Shown here in pieces: positions 1-6,981 of a DNA stretch of 13,440 nt. A model generated the notes under the pieces. It was not told where the DNA came from. It made no database searches and saw only the letters and a list, made by a program, of their open reading frames with translations. A program made the position numbers and the translations under genes. Location: the NCBI GenBank assembly GCA_964439085.1, contig CAYTNB010000061.1, positions 1-13,440 of the forward strand, read 5' to 3'. The stretch comes from JAADIV01 sp964439085 (GTDB lineage: Bacteria; Desulfobacterota; Desulfobulbia; Desulfobulbales; VMSU01). Every line of letters starts with the position of its first letter. Position 1 is the stretch's first letter.

Positions 1-146
1 AATGATATGAAATAACGGTATTTTAAATTAACTATTTAAACACCGAAGCAATAGTATGAAGTTGCAATTGAAAAAGCAACACATCAGACGAATGAACTTT
101 AAGAATTATAAAAACCTCGCCATAAACCAATCCTCCAGACAGTGCC

Positions 147-1394
147 ATGATAAAAAAGATAAAGGTTGAGCAGCTCAGGCCAGGAATCTTCGTCCATGAT
201 TTTAATTGTGGTTGGAAGACCGGCAATCATATTCTTGATCCTAACAAAATAAATAGTACAAAGATTATAGATATCCTGATTTCGTGGGGTATCAAAGAGG
301 TATATATCGACACGGACAGGGGGCTTGATATCAGTAAGGCCAAAACAACCATCGAGCTAAAATCGGAGACCGATAAAGCCCTCCGGCAAATGGCCGCAAA
401 AAAGCCAAGATCCCCCAAGAACATTCCGTTGCGAGAAGAGCTTGCCGTTGCCAAAAATATCAAAAAGCAGGCCATAATTATCATCAACTCCGCCATGAGA
501 GATGCCATGGCCGGGAAGCCTGTAGAAACCGAAGGAGCCTATGAGCTGATTGAGAAGATGGATAAGTCCATCATGCGAAACAGGGACGCTCTGGTTCTGC
601 TCACCCGTATTCGTAACAAAGATGAATACACCCTAATGCACTCAATCAGCGTTGGGGCTTATATCCTAAATTATTGTAGCACCTATAAATTACCCCATCA
701 CCTCACCGTGAACTTAGCAATTGGCGGCCTTTTTCATGATATAGGCAAAACCAAAATCCCCCTGACAATACTCAACAAACCCGGCAAGCTCACCAACGAA
801 GAATTTACCGAGATGAAACGCCACGCCGAGTATTCCGCTGCTATCCTGAAAGACTCCAGGACCCTGCCAGAAGCGGCCTGCGACATTGCGCTGCACCATC
901 ACGAACGCTATGACGGCAACGGCTATCCTCATGGCCTTAAAGGTGATGAAATAACTTTTGGTTCACAATTAGCGGCCATTGCCGATGTCTATGACGCCCT
1001 GACCTCAGACAGGTGTTACAAAAAGGGAATTGACCGGGTGGAGGGATTACGAAAATTATACGAATGGAGCGAATTTCACTTCAACAAGGATTTGACCTAC
1101 AAATTCATCCGTTGCATCGGGGTGTATCCAATCGGCACCTGTGTACAGTTGGCCAGTGGTCGTATTGGAGTGGTGGTTGGCTCAACAGAAAACGTGACTC
1201 AACCGATTGTCCGGATTTTTTACGATAACCGCAAAAAATTACCCATGCCAGCCCATGATCTTGACCTATCAATAACCGATGACAAGGTTATCAAATACGA
1301 GGATGGCGACAAGTGGGATATCAAAAAAATGCACATCTTTGAAGATGATATAGCGACCGAGATATTACCCGCCTGGGAGGCTGTCCGAGAATAG
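147..1394 (+). CDS. HD-GYP domain cyclic-di-GMP phosphodiesterase with N-terminal DUF3391-like domain
   Basis: The 415-aa protein is predicted to be cytoplasmic and to hydrolyse cyclic di-GMP. Residues 1-60 (KVEQLRPGIFVHDF) resemble the DUF3391 domain commonly found in front of HD-GYP domains. The HD-GYP domain spans about 155-330: H165, the HD pair H197-D198 followed by IGK, H226, H250/H251 in ALHHHERYDGNGYP with the signature G259-Y260-P261, and D280 in AIADVYDALTSDR. All expected metal-ligand positions appear present, so activity is likely. The C-terminal 85 residues form a small extension typical of this subfamily (IGTCVQLASGRIGVVVG). There are no membrane segments or signal peptide. The ATG has no convincing Shine-Dalgarno sequence, and I found no clear promoter in 1-146. 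The last six codons lie inside a 20-bp inverted repeat (1376-1395), so the C-terminus WEAVRE may be supplied by an inserted element. It converges with the receiver-like gene at 1562-2227. Confidence 0.93.
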   Translation: MIKKIKVEQLRPGIFVHDFNCGWKTGNHILDPNKINSTKIIDILISWGIKEVYIDTDRGLDISKAKTTIELKSETDKALRQMAAKKPRSPKNIPLREELAVAKNIKKQAIIIINSAMRDAMAGKPVETEGAYELIEKMDKSIMRNRDALVLLTRIRNKDEYTLMHSISVGAYILNYCSTYKLPHHLTVNLAIGGLFHDIGKTKIPLTILNKPGKLTNEEFTEMKRHAEYSAAILKDSRTLPEAACDIALHHHERYDGNGYPHGLKGDEITFGSQLAAIADVYDALTSDRCYKKGIDRVEGLRKLYEWSEFHFNKDLTYKFIRCIGVYPIGTCVQLASGRIGVVVGSTENVTQPIVRIFYDNRKKLPMPAHDLDLSITDDKVIKYEDGDKWDIKKMHIFEDDIATEILPAWEAVRE

Positions 1395-1562
1395 AGATCC
1401 TACTGCCTCATAAACCTTAAAGTGTCGCATCTTACTTATCATTTGACGCACCAACGGCGTTACGACTTCTGTTACATAGCGCTGCTATTTCCCGAAAATG
1501 ATCGAAAAGCTGGTCTCAATTCTCCAACTTTTTGCTACGACTTCTATTCTCGGACAGCCTCC
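1376..1562. repeat. 187-bp element bounded by 20-bp perfect inverted repeats (MITE-like)
   Basis: GGAGGCTGTCCGAGAATAGA at 1376-1395 is perfectly complementary to 1543-1562, with 147 bp between. The left arm contains the last codons and stop of the HD-GYP gene; the right arm ends on the stop codon of the convergent 221-aa gene. The interior carries a 10-bp direct repeat, TACGACTTCT, at 1461-1470 and 1536-1545. The start of the arm (GAGGCTGTCC) resembles termini of some insertion sequences, which is why a MITE is plausible. A possible target duplication, CTGG (1373-1376) against CTAG (1562-1565), is imperfect and weak. It could alternatively be a long bidirectional transcription-termination structure. 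Confidence 0.7.
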
Positions 1563-2227
1563 TAGCCCTCGCCATGCCGCTGATAAAAGCTATTATAAGG
1601 CCCGAACAGCTTTTCATGATCCTTAAGTCCTTTACGAATAATAATATTCAAGTATTGGACATCATTAGTTTTAACCACCACATTGGCACTTTCGCTGAGA
1701 GCCTCAAGATCGTACAGGGTGTGAAACTGTTCCCCAATCAATATATAAAGAATTGACCTTCTGGCGATCATGCCCAGGGATTTCATATATAAGTGAAATT
1801 CAGATTTGCCGATATCCCCATTTACAAAATCACTATGCAGAATTACCGCCGCCAGCCTACCACTTTGCATTTTCAGAATCGCCTGAGATTCTGATTCTGC
1901 CTCCTCTACTTGATAACCAATTCTCTTGAAGGCATCCGCCGCAGTAGTTTTAGCCTCGTCATCAGCTATAAGCAACAAGACTGTTGGAACATCCAGGTTT
2001 TTAGATTTGGCGCTAAACTCGCCACTCACAAGCCAACTAATATCAGGTGGCTCAGGTGGTGGAGTGTGTTTTTCTGCTATAGAAACTTCCACCTCGGGAA
2101 GAATCGGGGACTCTTTTACCGCAGGAATAGGTTTTTTCTGGATCGTAGCGGGTGCGCCTCCCATCAGGTCTGGGAAAAGAGAGTAAGCATCATCTCCACC
2201 AGATTTCTTCTCGTTATTATCAGTCAT
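1562..2227 (-). CDS. CheY-like protein with degenerate receiver domain and proline-rich N-terminus
   Basis: This is a 221-aa soluble protein. Residues 1-75 are low-complexity and rich in proline, glutamate and lysine. Residues 81-205 follow the receiver pattern: hydrophobic strand TVLLLIADDE with the acidic pair (D89, D90), then an amphipathic helix and the third strand AAVILHSDF. The usual phosphoacceptor Asp position appears to be H131, although D133 lies two residues on, so phosphorylation is doubtful. The C-terminal part (ALSESANVVVKTNDVQYLNIIIRKGLKDHEKLFGPYNSF) resembles small degenerate-receiver proteins of deltaproteobacteria that often carry an N-terminal zinc ribbon; no cysteine ribbon is present here. 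The start at 2227 has only a weak ribosome site. It is the only gene between the HD-GYP gene and the tRNA/IS scar. Its partner is unknown; it may act as a protein-protein adaptor. Confidence 0.8.
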   Translation of the reverse strand: MTDNNEKKSGGDDAYSLFPDLMGGAPATIQKKPIPAVKESPILPEVEVSIAEKHTPPPEPPDISWLVSGEFSAKSKNLDVPTVLLLIADDEAKTTAADAFKRIGYQVEEAESESQAILKMQSGRLAAVILHSDFVNGDIGKSEFHLYMKSLGMIARRSILYILIGEQFHTLYDLEALSESANVVVKTNDVQYLNIIIRKGLKDHEKLFGPYNSFYQRHGEG

Positions 2228-2284
2228 ATCAGTATGGTTCCGTTAGAAAATTGCAGTTTATACTATTAACGATAGCATAACAAA

Positions 2285-2318
2285 AAAGGGGTTACAAGCA
2301 TAAGCCAGTAACCCCTTT
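2285..2318. terminator. Rho-independent terminator, effective in both directions but best on minus strand
   Basis: An 11-bp perfect stem AAAGGGGTTAC/GTAACCCCTTT (2285-2295 with 2308-2318) encloses a 12-nt loop. On the minus strand it is followed by six T residues, and on the plus strand by TTTAATATTTTT partly from the stem. On the minus strand it lies 8 nt beyond the tRNA 3' remnant, so it was probably the terminator of that tRNA transcript. It also separates the scar region from the 221-aa gene. Confidence 0.85.
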
Positions 2319-2326
2319 AATATTTT

Positions 2327-2368
2327 TGGTAGCAGGGGGGGGGGGATTCAAATCTCTGACCTTCGGGT
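2327..2368 (-). pseudogene. 3' remnant of a tRNA gene (tRNA-Met-like)
   Basis: Read on the minus strand, the segment goes from an anticodon-stem/variable-loop-like ACCCGAAGGTC, through a T-loop-like TTTGAAT, to a 3' end CTGCTACCA that includes an encoded CCA. The order and spacing match the 3' part of bacterial methionine tRNAs. The T stem no longer pairs (AGAGA against CCCCC), because an 11-nt G run (2335-2345 on the plus strand) occupies the 3' T-stem and acceptor side. No anticodon loop, D arm or 5' acceptor strand can be found in 2369-2446, so this is not a functional tRNA. The terminator directly downstream supports a true tRNA origin. Confidence 0.65.
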
Positions 2369-2446
2369 ACGGACCACCATGTGAGTGGTAATGACTGATT
2401 CTGCCAAATTCACTAGTAAAGTTGTTCAACTCGGTGGTTACCGCCG

Positions 2447-2545
2447 TAATAGAGTCACCCCATGATCACCTTAATGGTGCCACCTTGTGACCGGGGTAAT
2501 GGAGCCAGTTGATGATCGCCTAATAGAGTCATTAGTAAGCGCTCC
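2447..2545 (+). repeat. Four 25-bp-periodic IS21-type terminal repeats
   Basis: Units begin TAATAGAGTCACC (2447), TAATGGTGCCACC (2472), TAATGGAGCCAGT (2497) and TAATAGAGTCATT (2521), at spacings of 25, 25 and 24 bp. In units 1 and 3 a second conserved block, TGATCACC or TGATCGCC, sits at offset 16; unit 2 has TGACCGGG there. Multiple terminal repeats of this size are known transposase-binding sites in the IS21 family. The units abut directly, without spacers. Confidence 0.75.
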
Positions 2546-2565
2546 ATGAACACCCTGCTGCACAC

Positions 2566-2610
2566 ATTTCGAGATGTTATAAAGTCAAGTGTGGTTTATT
2601 GAGTGCTTAC
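2566..2610 (-). repeat. Copy 1 of a 45-47 bp dispersed non-coding repeat
   Basis: Read on the minus strand this begins GTAAGCACTCAATAAACCAC and ends ATAACATCTCGAAAT. It matches 12541-12587 on the plus strand at about 41 of 45 aligned positions with one 2-nt gap. On the plus strand, GTAAGCGCTC at 2535-2544 pairs with GAGTGCTTAC at 2601-2610 (one mismatch), so this copy may be part of a 76-bp palindrome-ended unit at 2535-2610. Confidence 0.8.
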
Positions 2611-2719
2611 GAGTCATTTAACGGTTTCTGATTTCCATAAATCCAGTGTATCCTCTCCGAATTTTATTCAAGTTAAATTTAGAGGAGGAAATGCACAAAT
2701 GGGTAACAGGAGATTCGAG

Positions 2720-2812
2720 ATGCATGAATATCGTCATATTATCACCAGAATGCGGCTTGGCGACTCAGATCGTCAAATAACAAGCGCTAAACTCATGTAT
2801 TTGAAGACTTGA
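2720..2812 (+). pseudogene. istA: IS21-family transposase IstA, N-terminal stub of 30 residues
   Basis: The reading frame MHEYRHIITRMRLGDSDRQI matches the conserved start of IstA transposases, the beginning of the helix-turn-helix DNA-binding region. After about 26 residues the family pattern stops (KLMYLKT, then TGA). Full IstA proteins are several hundred residues long, so the catalytic DDE domain is missing. An upstream in-frame ATG at 2699 follows the strong ribosome site AGAGGAGG (2681-2688) and would give seven extra residues. The gene is not functional. Confidence 0.8.
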
Positions 2813-2848
2813 CTTTCTTATGACAGGTTAGATAAAAAACAAAAAAGC

Positions 2849-2881
2849 AGGCGCCCTTGACGGTTATTTTTTTGGGGGCCT
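2849..2881 (-). terminator. Probable Rho-independent terminator of the kinase operon
   Basis: On the minus strand AGGCCCCC (2881-2874) pairs with GGGCGCCT (2856-2849) with one mismatch, across a 17-nt A-rich loop, and is followed by GCTTTTTTGTTTTTT. It begins 43 nt downstream of the hybrid kinase stop codon, the expected place for the end of the two-kinase transcript. Confidence 0.6.
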
Positions 2882-2923
2882 ATCATCCAAAAAATAGCAT
2901 CGAAGTTACGGTGCAGTTTGATA

Positions 2924-4993
2924 TTAATGTTGCCCTGACAGCAGTTCTCGTATTTTGTTGTCCAGGATGTGGAGGACAAATGGTTTCTGGATAAAGTCAG
3001 TATTAGGAGAGTCTATCAAGGTCTCTTTCGTCATATCCTGTGGGTAGCCACTGACGAAAAGCACCGGCAGCGCCGGCTCTATAGCCCGAACTCTTGTCAC
3101 CAGCTCGTTGCCGCCCAGACCTGGCATGATCACGTCCGTTATTAATAGATCGATTCGGCCATCTGCCTCCTTGTATTGGTCGAGAGCATCATTGCCATTT
3201 TCGGCGCTGATCATCTTGTATCCCAAACTTTCCAGGAGGGTGGCGGCCAGGGTTCGGACACTGCTGTCATCTTCTGCCAGCAGGATGGTTTCTCCGCCGC
3301 CCTGCATAGAAATAGCGCTTGCAGGCAGCGGCTCAATCTTCTCTTGTGTCCGAGGCAGGTAGATTGAGAATGCACTCCCTTTGCCCGAGATTGAATCAAT
3401 GAGGATATGACCGTCATGTTGTCTCACAATCCCGTAAACGGTGGCAAGGCCCAGACCAGTGCCTTGGCCTAGAGGCTTGGTGGTGAAAAATGGGTCGAAA
3501 ATTCGTTGGATAGTATCCTGATCCATGCCTTCGCCGTTGTCTTCTACCGTCAGGACAACATAATTACCGTTAAAGATCGTTCCTGCGGTATCTGCGACTT
3601 TTTGGTCAGAGGCAATAGCGGTATTGGCGGTGCGAATGATGACCACGCCACCATTATCGATAGCGTCACGGGCGTTGACCACCAGGTTCATCAAAATCTG
3701 TTCCACCTGGCCTCTGTCCATATTGACAGGCCAAAGTTGATCGGCCAGATCTAGCACTAACTCGACATCCTCCCGGATCATCCGGCGCAGCATCTTTATG
3801 AAGCCATTTATTAAGTCGTTGATATTGAAGGTCTCAAGGGAGATTACCTGCTTGCGGCTGAAGGTGAGGATTTGCCGGATAAGACCGGCTGCCTTTTGGG
3901 CGCTTATCTGAACGGTTTCCAGATTCTTTGCCAGGGCACTGTCCGGATTAAGGCCTAGGCGGCTGATCTCGGTGTAGCCGAGGATAGGGGTCAAGAGGTT
4001 ATTCAAATCATGGGCAATGCCGCCAGCCAGGGTACCTATGGCCTCCATCTTCTGGGCTTGATGATACTGTTCCTCCAGTTTGAACTTCTCCTCCTGGATT
4101 CGTAATCTCTCGGTGATGTCACGGTCAATTCCCCGAAAGCCGCATACCTTGCCGTTCCGACCGATAATAGGCACGCCATTGGTCTCTATTATGATCTCTC
4201 TCCCGTCTTTATGCCGACAATTGCGCTGACAGCCATGAAAGATGCCTGCCTCATCCCGGCAGTGTTCAAAGAAAAGGTGGTGCGCCTCTGCCTCATCTGT
4301 TTTGAATAGCTGGGTAAATGGTTTACCTACCAGCTCTTCCGGGGTGAAACCATACATCTGCTTACAGAGAGGTGAACAATAGACAAACAGGCCATTGGCA
4401 TCTATCTCCCAGACAAAATCGTTAGTTGTTTCCACCAGGGCCCGGAATTTGGACTCTGATTCAGCGAGAGAGGCCGCCGCCATTTTCTCCTGTCGGGCTA
4501 TGCGCCATTTTTCACTTAGGGAGAGGGCCAGTTGATAGAGTTCTTCCGGGTCAAAGGGCTTTCGGAGGAAGAGAATCTTACTTGGGTCGCCTACCTTTTG
4601 GACAATCTCTTCTCTGCTTCGATCGCTATAGGCGGTGACGAAAACAAATTCAATATTTAGGTCAATTTGCCGGATTTGCGCCGCTGTTTCCATACCGTCC
4701 CAGCCCGGCGGCATCCGAATATCGATAAAGGCCACAGAGAATGGCCGCTCTGCCGCCGCAGCCTCACGAATCATCGTTAGAGCATCTTTGCCCTGGGAGG
4801 CAAATGTCAGCTCGAAAAGGGGGGCAGCCGGAGTGGCGGAATTCTTAACCGGGGTGAGTAGGATAGCCATTCTCTGGCCGGGGGTGTTTGCCTCTGTCTC
4901 GGGGAAGGTCAGGACGCTTGTATAGGCCTGCCATATTGCCTTGTCATCATCAATGACAATGATCTTACGGGAGATCTGTTCAGGTGGTGTCAT
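2924..4993 (-). CDS. Hybrid sensor histidine kinase: receiver - PAS - HisKA - HATPase - receiver
   Basis: This 689-aa cytoplasmic protein has no membrane segment. An N-terminal receiver spans about 10-155, with acidic D15-D17, phosphoacceptor D91 in FIDIRMPPGWDGM, T120 and K145. A PAS/PAC pair spans about 180-296 (NDFVWEIDANGLFVYCSP to GFRGIDRDITER). The HisKA H-box is at 320-332, with phosphoacceptor H328 in GGIAHDLNN. The HATPase domain has its N box at 431-446 (QILMNLVVNARDAI), G1 D485-N-G-E-G and G2 GQGTGLGLA at 509-517. A C-terminal receiver spans about 568-685, with D575, D576, D620 in LLITDVIMPG, S648 and K670. All catalytic residues are present, so it can act as a phosphorelay node taking input from its N-terminal receiver. 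The start overlaps the stop of the upstream membrane kinase by ATGA, so the two are translationally coupled. No DNA-binding output is encoded, so the final regulator lies elsewhere or was the decayed response regulator at 8847-9608. Confidence 0.95.
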   Translation of the reverse strand: MTPPEQISRKIIVIDDDKAIWQAYTSVLTFPETEANTPGQRMAILLTPVKNSATPAAPLFELTFASQGKDALTMIREAAAAERPFSVAFIDIRMPPGWDGMETAAQIRQIDLNIEFVFVTAYSDRSREEIVQKVGDPSKILFLRKPFDPEELYQLALSLSEKWRIARQEKMAAASLAESESKFRALVETTNDFVWEIDANGLFVYCSPLCKQMYGFTPEELVGKPFTQLFKTDEAEAHHLFFEHCRDEAGIFHGCQRNCRHKDGREIIIETNGVPIIGRNGKVCGFRGIDRDITERLRIQEEKFKLEEQYHQAQKMEAIGTLAGGIAHDLNNLLTPILGYTEISRLGLNPDSALAKNLETVQISAQKAAGLIRQILTFSRKQVISLETFNINDLINGFIKMLRRMIREDVELVLDLADQLWPVNMDRGQVEQILMNLVVNARDAIDNGGVVIIRTANTAIASDQKVADTAGTIFNGNYVVLTVEDNGEGMDQDTIQRIFDPFFTTKPLGQGTGLGLATVYGIVRQHDGHILIDSISGKGSAFSIYLPRTQEKIEPLPASAISMQGGGETILLAEDDSSVRTLAATLLESLGYKMISAENGNDALDQYKEADGRIDLLITDVIMPGLGGNELVTRVRAIEPALPVLFVSGYPQDMTKETLIDSPNTDFIQKPFVLHILDNKIRELLSGQH

Positions 4994-6804
4994 GTTTTAA
5001 GTATAGTCGGTTGAGTTGGAGGTTGTAAAGAGGGAAATTTGGCGATAAATTCAGCACCTTGTCCCTTACCAGGGCTGCTGGCGGTGAGGGAACCGTTATT
5101 GGCGGTCATAAAATTAGCACAGGAGTGGAGTCCAAATCCAGAGCCTGATCCCTTGGTGGTGAAACCAAATTGAAATATTTTTTCGCTCTCTTCCGGGGTA
5201 AAGCCACAGCCCGTGTCCTTGATAGAGAGAACAACCTGTTGATGTTCAATGGAGGTGCTAATCGTCAGGCATCTTTCAGGAAGTTCAGCCATATCCATGG
5301 CCTCGTAACCATTTTTAATGAGATTAATGACTATTTGGATGACCTTTGCCTGCTCAATCTTGATCAGCGGGATTTCAGCCAGCTTTTTTTTGACCTCAAT
5401 GCCACGATTTTTGATTGTTTCGTTGAGCATTTTCAGGGCATCTTCAATCACGAGATTGAGGTCAACCTCTTCATGGCTGCCAAGCAGTTTGGCATAACGC
5501 ATCTGGAGGCCGATAATTCCTTCGATATGTTCATGCTGGGAGGAAATTCTGCTTAATTTTGTAATGGCATGGTCAAACTCCTCACGAATGGTGGCAGGAA
5601 GGAGGGTAATAATCTCACAGAGCCTCTCTTTCTCGGCGGTGGATAGTTGTTCGGGATTATCGAGGGCCGCAATAATTTTTCTGACAGGTTCCGTTAAGGA
5701 GGTACGAATAGGGCTCTGGCGCAGATGACGGCTGAGGAGGGTGGCGTCAACCTTTGCAGGTGTTATGGCGTTGCCAATATTGTGGAGAACTCCCACCGCC
5801 ATCTCAGCCATCCCTGCTTCATGGGCCTGCTGGAGGAGCTCCGCCTGGGCCGCTTCGAGATCACGGGTTCTTTCCTGAACCTTGTGTTCAAGGGAGCGGT
5901 TGTATTCGTCAAGCTGGTTGAGAGAGAGCCGCAGTCTGGAGGTCATGGTATTAAAGCCCTCGGCAAACTGGGCAAATTCTTTACAGAACATCTGGTCAAT
6001 AGTGATCTTATATTCGAGGTTACCCTCGGCAATGAGTTTGGTTCCGGCGCTCAGGCGGCTGGTTGAGCGGATAAAAAACCGGCTGAAAAATAGGGCGACC
6101 AGCAGGCCAATGATAAAGAAAATGGCCGTAATGCTCAGAAAAAACAGCTTCATTCTGGACATTCGTCCGGTCCAATCCTCTTTCGTCCGGTTGATTTCAT
6201 TGTTAAGTCTTTCCAGTGAGAAGCCGCAGCGCAGAACTCCCAGTAATTGTTTGCCGCTATGGACTGGGCCTATTATCTCCATGACCGGTATATATCGGTC
6301 ATTCTTCTCCATCCGGCCTTTAATGACTTGAAAACCATTATTAGGAGGGCCTGCTGCCAGGCTGGTAATATTCTTTTTAAGAATGGCCATAGCCTCAGCG
6401 GTAAGGGGATCTTCCAGGGTGAGACCGATCATATCAATTCTATTATGGGCGATCACCTGGCCTTTGGCGCTCATGACCATGGTGTAGATGATCTCAGGAT
6501 CGTTATCGACGATCTGGGCCATCATATTATTCAGGAAGGTATAATCGTAGCCAGCCATTGCCTGTTCGGCGCTCAGGGCAAGGCTTCGAGTCATGGAAAC
6601 AGCCCGATCTTCAAGGCCCTGGCGCAGGAGGAGGATCGTGCGCTCAAGCTGGGCATCTCGAAATGTGGTGATTTCGCTAAAGAGAAAGATGCTAATGGTG
6701 GGGAAGAGCAGACAGAGAAGTATCAGGTTCATCAGGATCAGATGCACCTTGATGCTAGGCCGTCGGTGGGCGGCAAAAAAGCTGGTTGTTGCTTGTCTCG
6801 ACAA
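4990..6804 (-). CDS. Membrane sensor histidine kinase with periplasmic domain and HAMP
   Basis: This 604-aa kinase has TM1 at about 20-43, a periplasmic sensor of about 170 residues (45-215, single-Cache-like by size and position, not identified by motif), TM2 at about 219-241, HAMP at 242-295, a coiled coil at 297-330, an H-box with H341 in MAVGVLHNIGNAIT, and a HATPase domain with N box 489-504 (IQIVINLIKNGYEAM), G1 D530-T-G-C-G-F and G2 GSGSGFGLH at 552-560. The VLHNIGN H-box is a variant seen in many deltaproteobacterial kinases. The start chosen is TTG at 6804. No upstream in-frame ATG exists before a stop; GTG at residue 20 would still keep TM1. It is first in the leftward operon, overlaps the hybrid kinase by ATGA, and is divergent from two binding-protein genes, its likely ligand presenters. 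Confidence 0.93.
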   Translation of the reverse strand: MSRQATTSFFAAHRRPSIKVHLILMNLILLCLLFPTISIFLFSEITTFRDAQLERTILLLRQGLEDRAVSMTRSLALSAEQAMAGYDYTFLNNMMAQIVDNDPEIIYTMVMSAKGQVIAHNRIDMIGLTLEDPLTAEAMAILKKNITSLAAGPPNNGFQVIKGRMEKNDRYIPVMEIIGPVHSGKQLLGVLRCGFSLERLNNEINRTKEDWTGRMSRMKLFFLSITAIFFIIGLLVALFFSRFFIRSTSRLSAGTKLIAEGNLEYKITIDQMFCKEFAQFAEGFNTMTSRLRLSLNQLDEYNRSLEHKVQERTRDLEAAQAELLQQAHEAGMAEMAVGVLHNIGNAITPAKVDATLLSRHLRQSPIRTSLTEPVRKIIAALDNPEQLSTAEKERLCEIITLLPATIREEFDHAITKLSRISSQHEHIEGIIGLQMRYAKLLGSHEEVDLNLVIEDALKMLNETIKNRGIEVKKKLAEIPLIKIEQAKVIQIVINLIKNGYEAMDMAELPERCLTISTSIEHQQVVLSIKDTGCGFTPEESEKIFQFGFTTKGSGSGFGLHSCANFMTANNGSLTASSPGKGQGAEFIAKFPSLQPPTQPTILKT

Positions 6805-6840
6805 GATTAATCCCGTTGGTTTTGGAAAATTAAGCTATTA

Positions 6841-6871
6841 ATCATAGACCTGACTCCTTGTAATAAGTCAA
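6841..6871 (-). promoter_or_regulatory. Possible promoter of the kinase operon
   Basis: On the minus strand TTGACT (6871-6866) and TATGAT (6846-6841) are separated by 19 nt, a little long for sigma70. It points toward the kinase gene that begins at 6804. It shares the 177-bp divergent region with the stronger promoter at 6901-6929, so both operons could be controlled together. Confidence 0.35.
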
Positions 6872-6900
6872 CCAGAATGTTTATTGAGTGTTTTCCCTAG

Positions 6901-6929
6901 TTGACGGTTCCCATCGGAAAGTTTATATT
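6901..6929 (+). promoter_or_regulatory. Sigma70-type promoter of the binding-protein operon
   Basis: TTGACG (6901-6906) and TATATT (6924-6929) are each one base from consensus and have the ideal 17-nt spacer. The expected transcript starts near 6936, giving a leader of about 45 nt before the ATG at 6982. Confidence 0.6.
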
Positions 6930-6981
6930 GGCGGAAGTAGAGTAGTATTTTTTTATTTTTCCCTCGGTGACATAACCTGCC

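Larger units (their letters stand above)
2447..2812 (+). mobile_element. Left-end remnant of an IS21-family insertion sequence
   Basis: The remnant combines two IS21 hallmarks in the right order: a set of repeated terminal sequences (2447-2545), then a ribosome site and the N-terminal codons of istA (2720-2812). The rest of istA, all of istB and the right end are absent before the neighbouring kinase gene. The tip may lie farther left, since a related TGATTCTGCCA occurs at 2396-2406 and a TGT start at 2380-2382, but I cannot fix it. A 45-bp dispersed repeat (2566-2610) lies between the terminal repeats and the istA stub. Confidence 0.75.

Noticed and set aside
61..120. Promoter for the HD-GYP gene
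   Set aside because: TTGAAA (68-73) and TATAAA (107-112) are present but separated by 33 nt, with no suitable partner for either, so no promoter can be supported.
2327..2446. Intact tRNA gene on the minus strand
   Set aside because: No anticodon stem partner, D arm or 5' acceptor strand can be found upstream of the 3' remnant, and the T stem does not pair.
2447..2545. Regularly spaced repeats that might suggest a CRISPR array
   Set aside because: The units are 25 bp and abut without spacers, vary internally, and lead into an istA start; no cas genes are present. IS21 terminal repeats explain them better.
3108..3362. Plus-strand open frames inside the two kinase genes
   Set aside because: They are antisense to strongly conserved kinase and receiver domains and show no family motifs of their own.
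6879..6890. GTTTATTGAGTG, identical to 2594-2605 within the dispersed repeat
   Set aside because: Only 12 bp match and the flanks do not extend the similarity, so it is too short to call a third copy.
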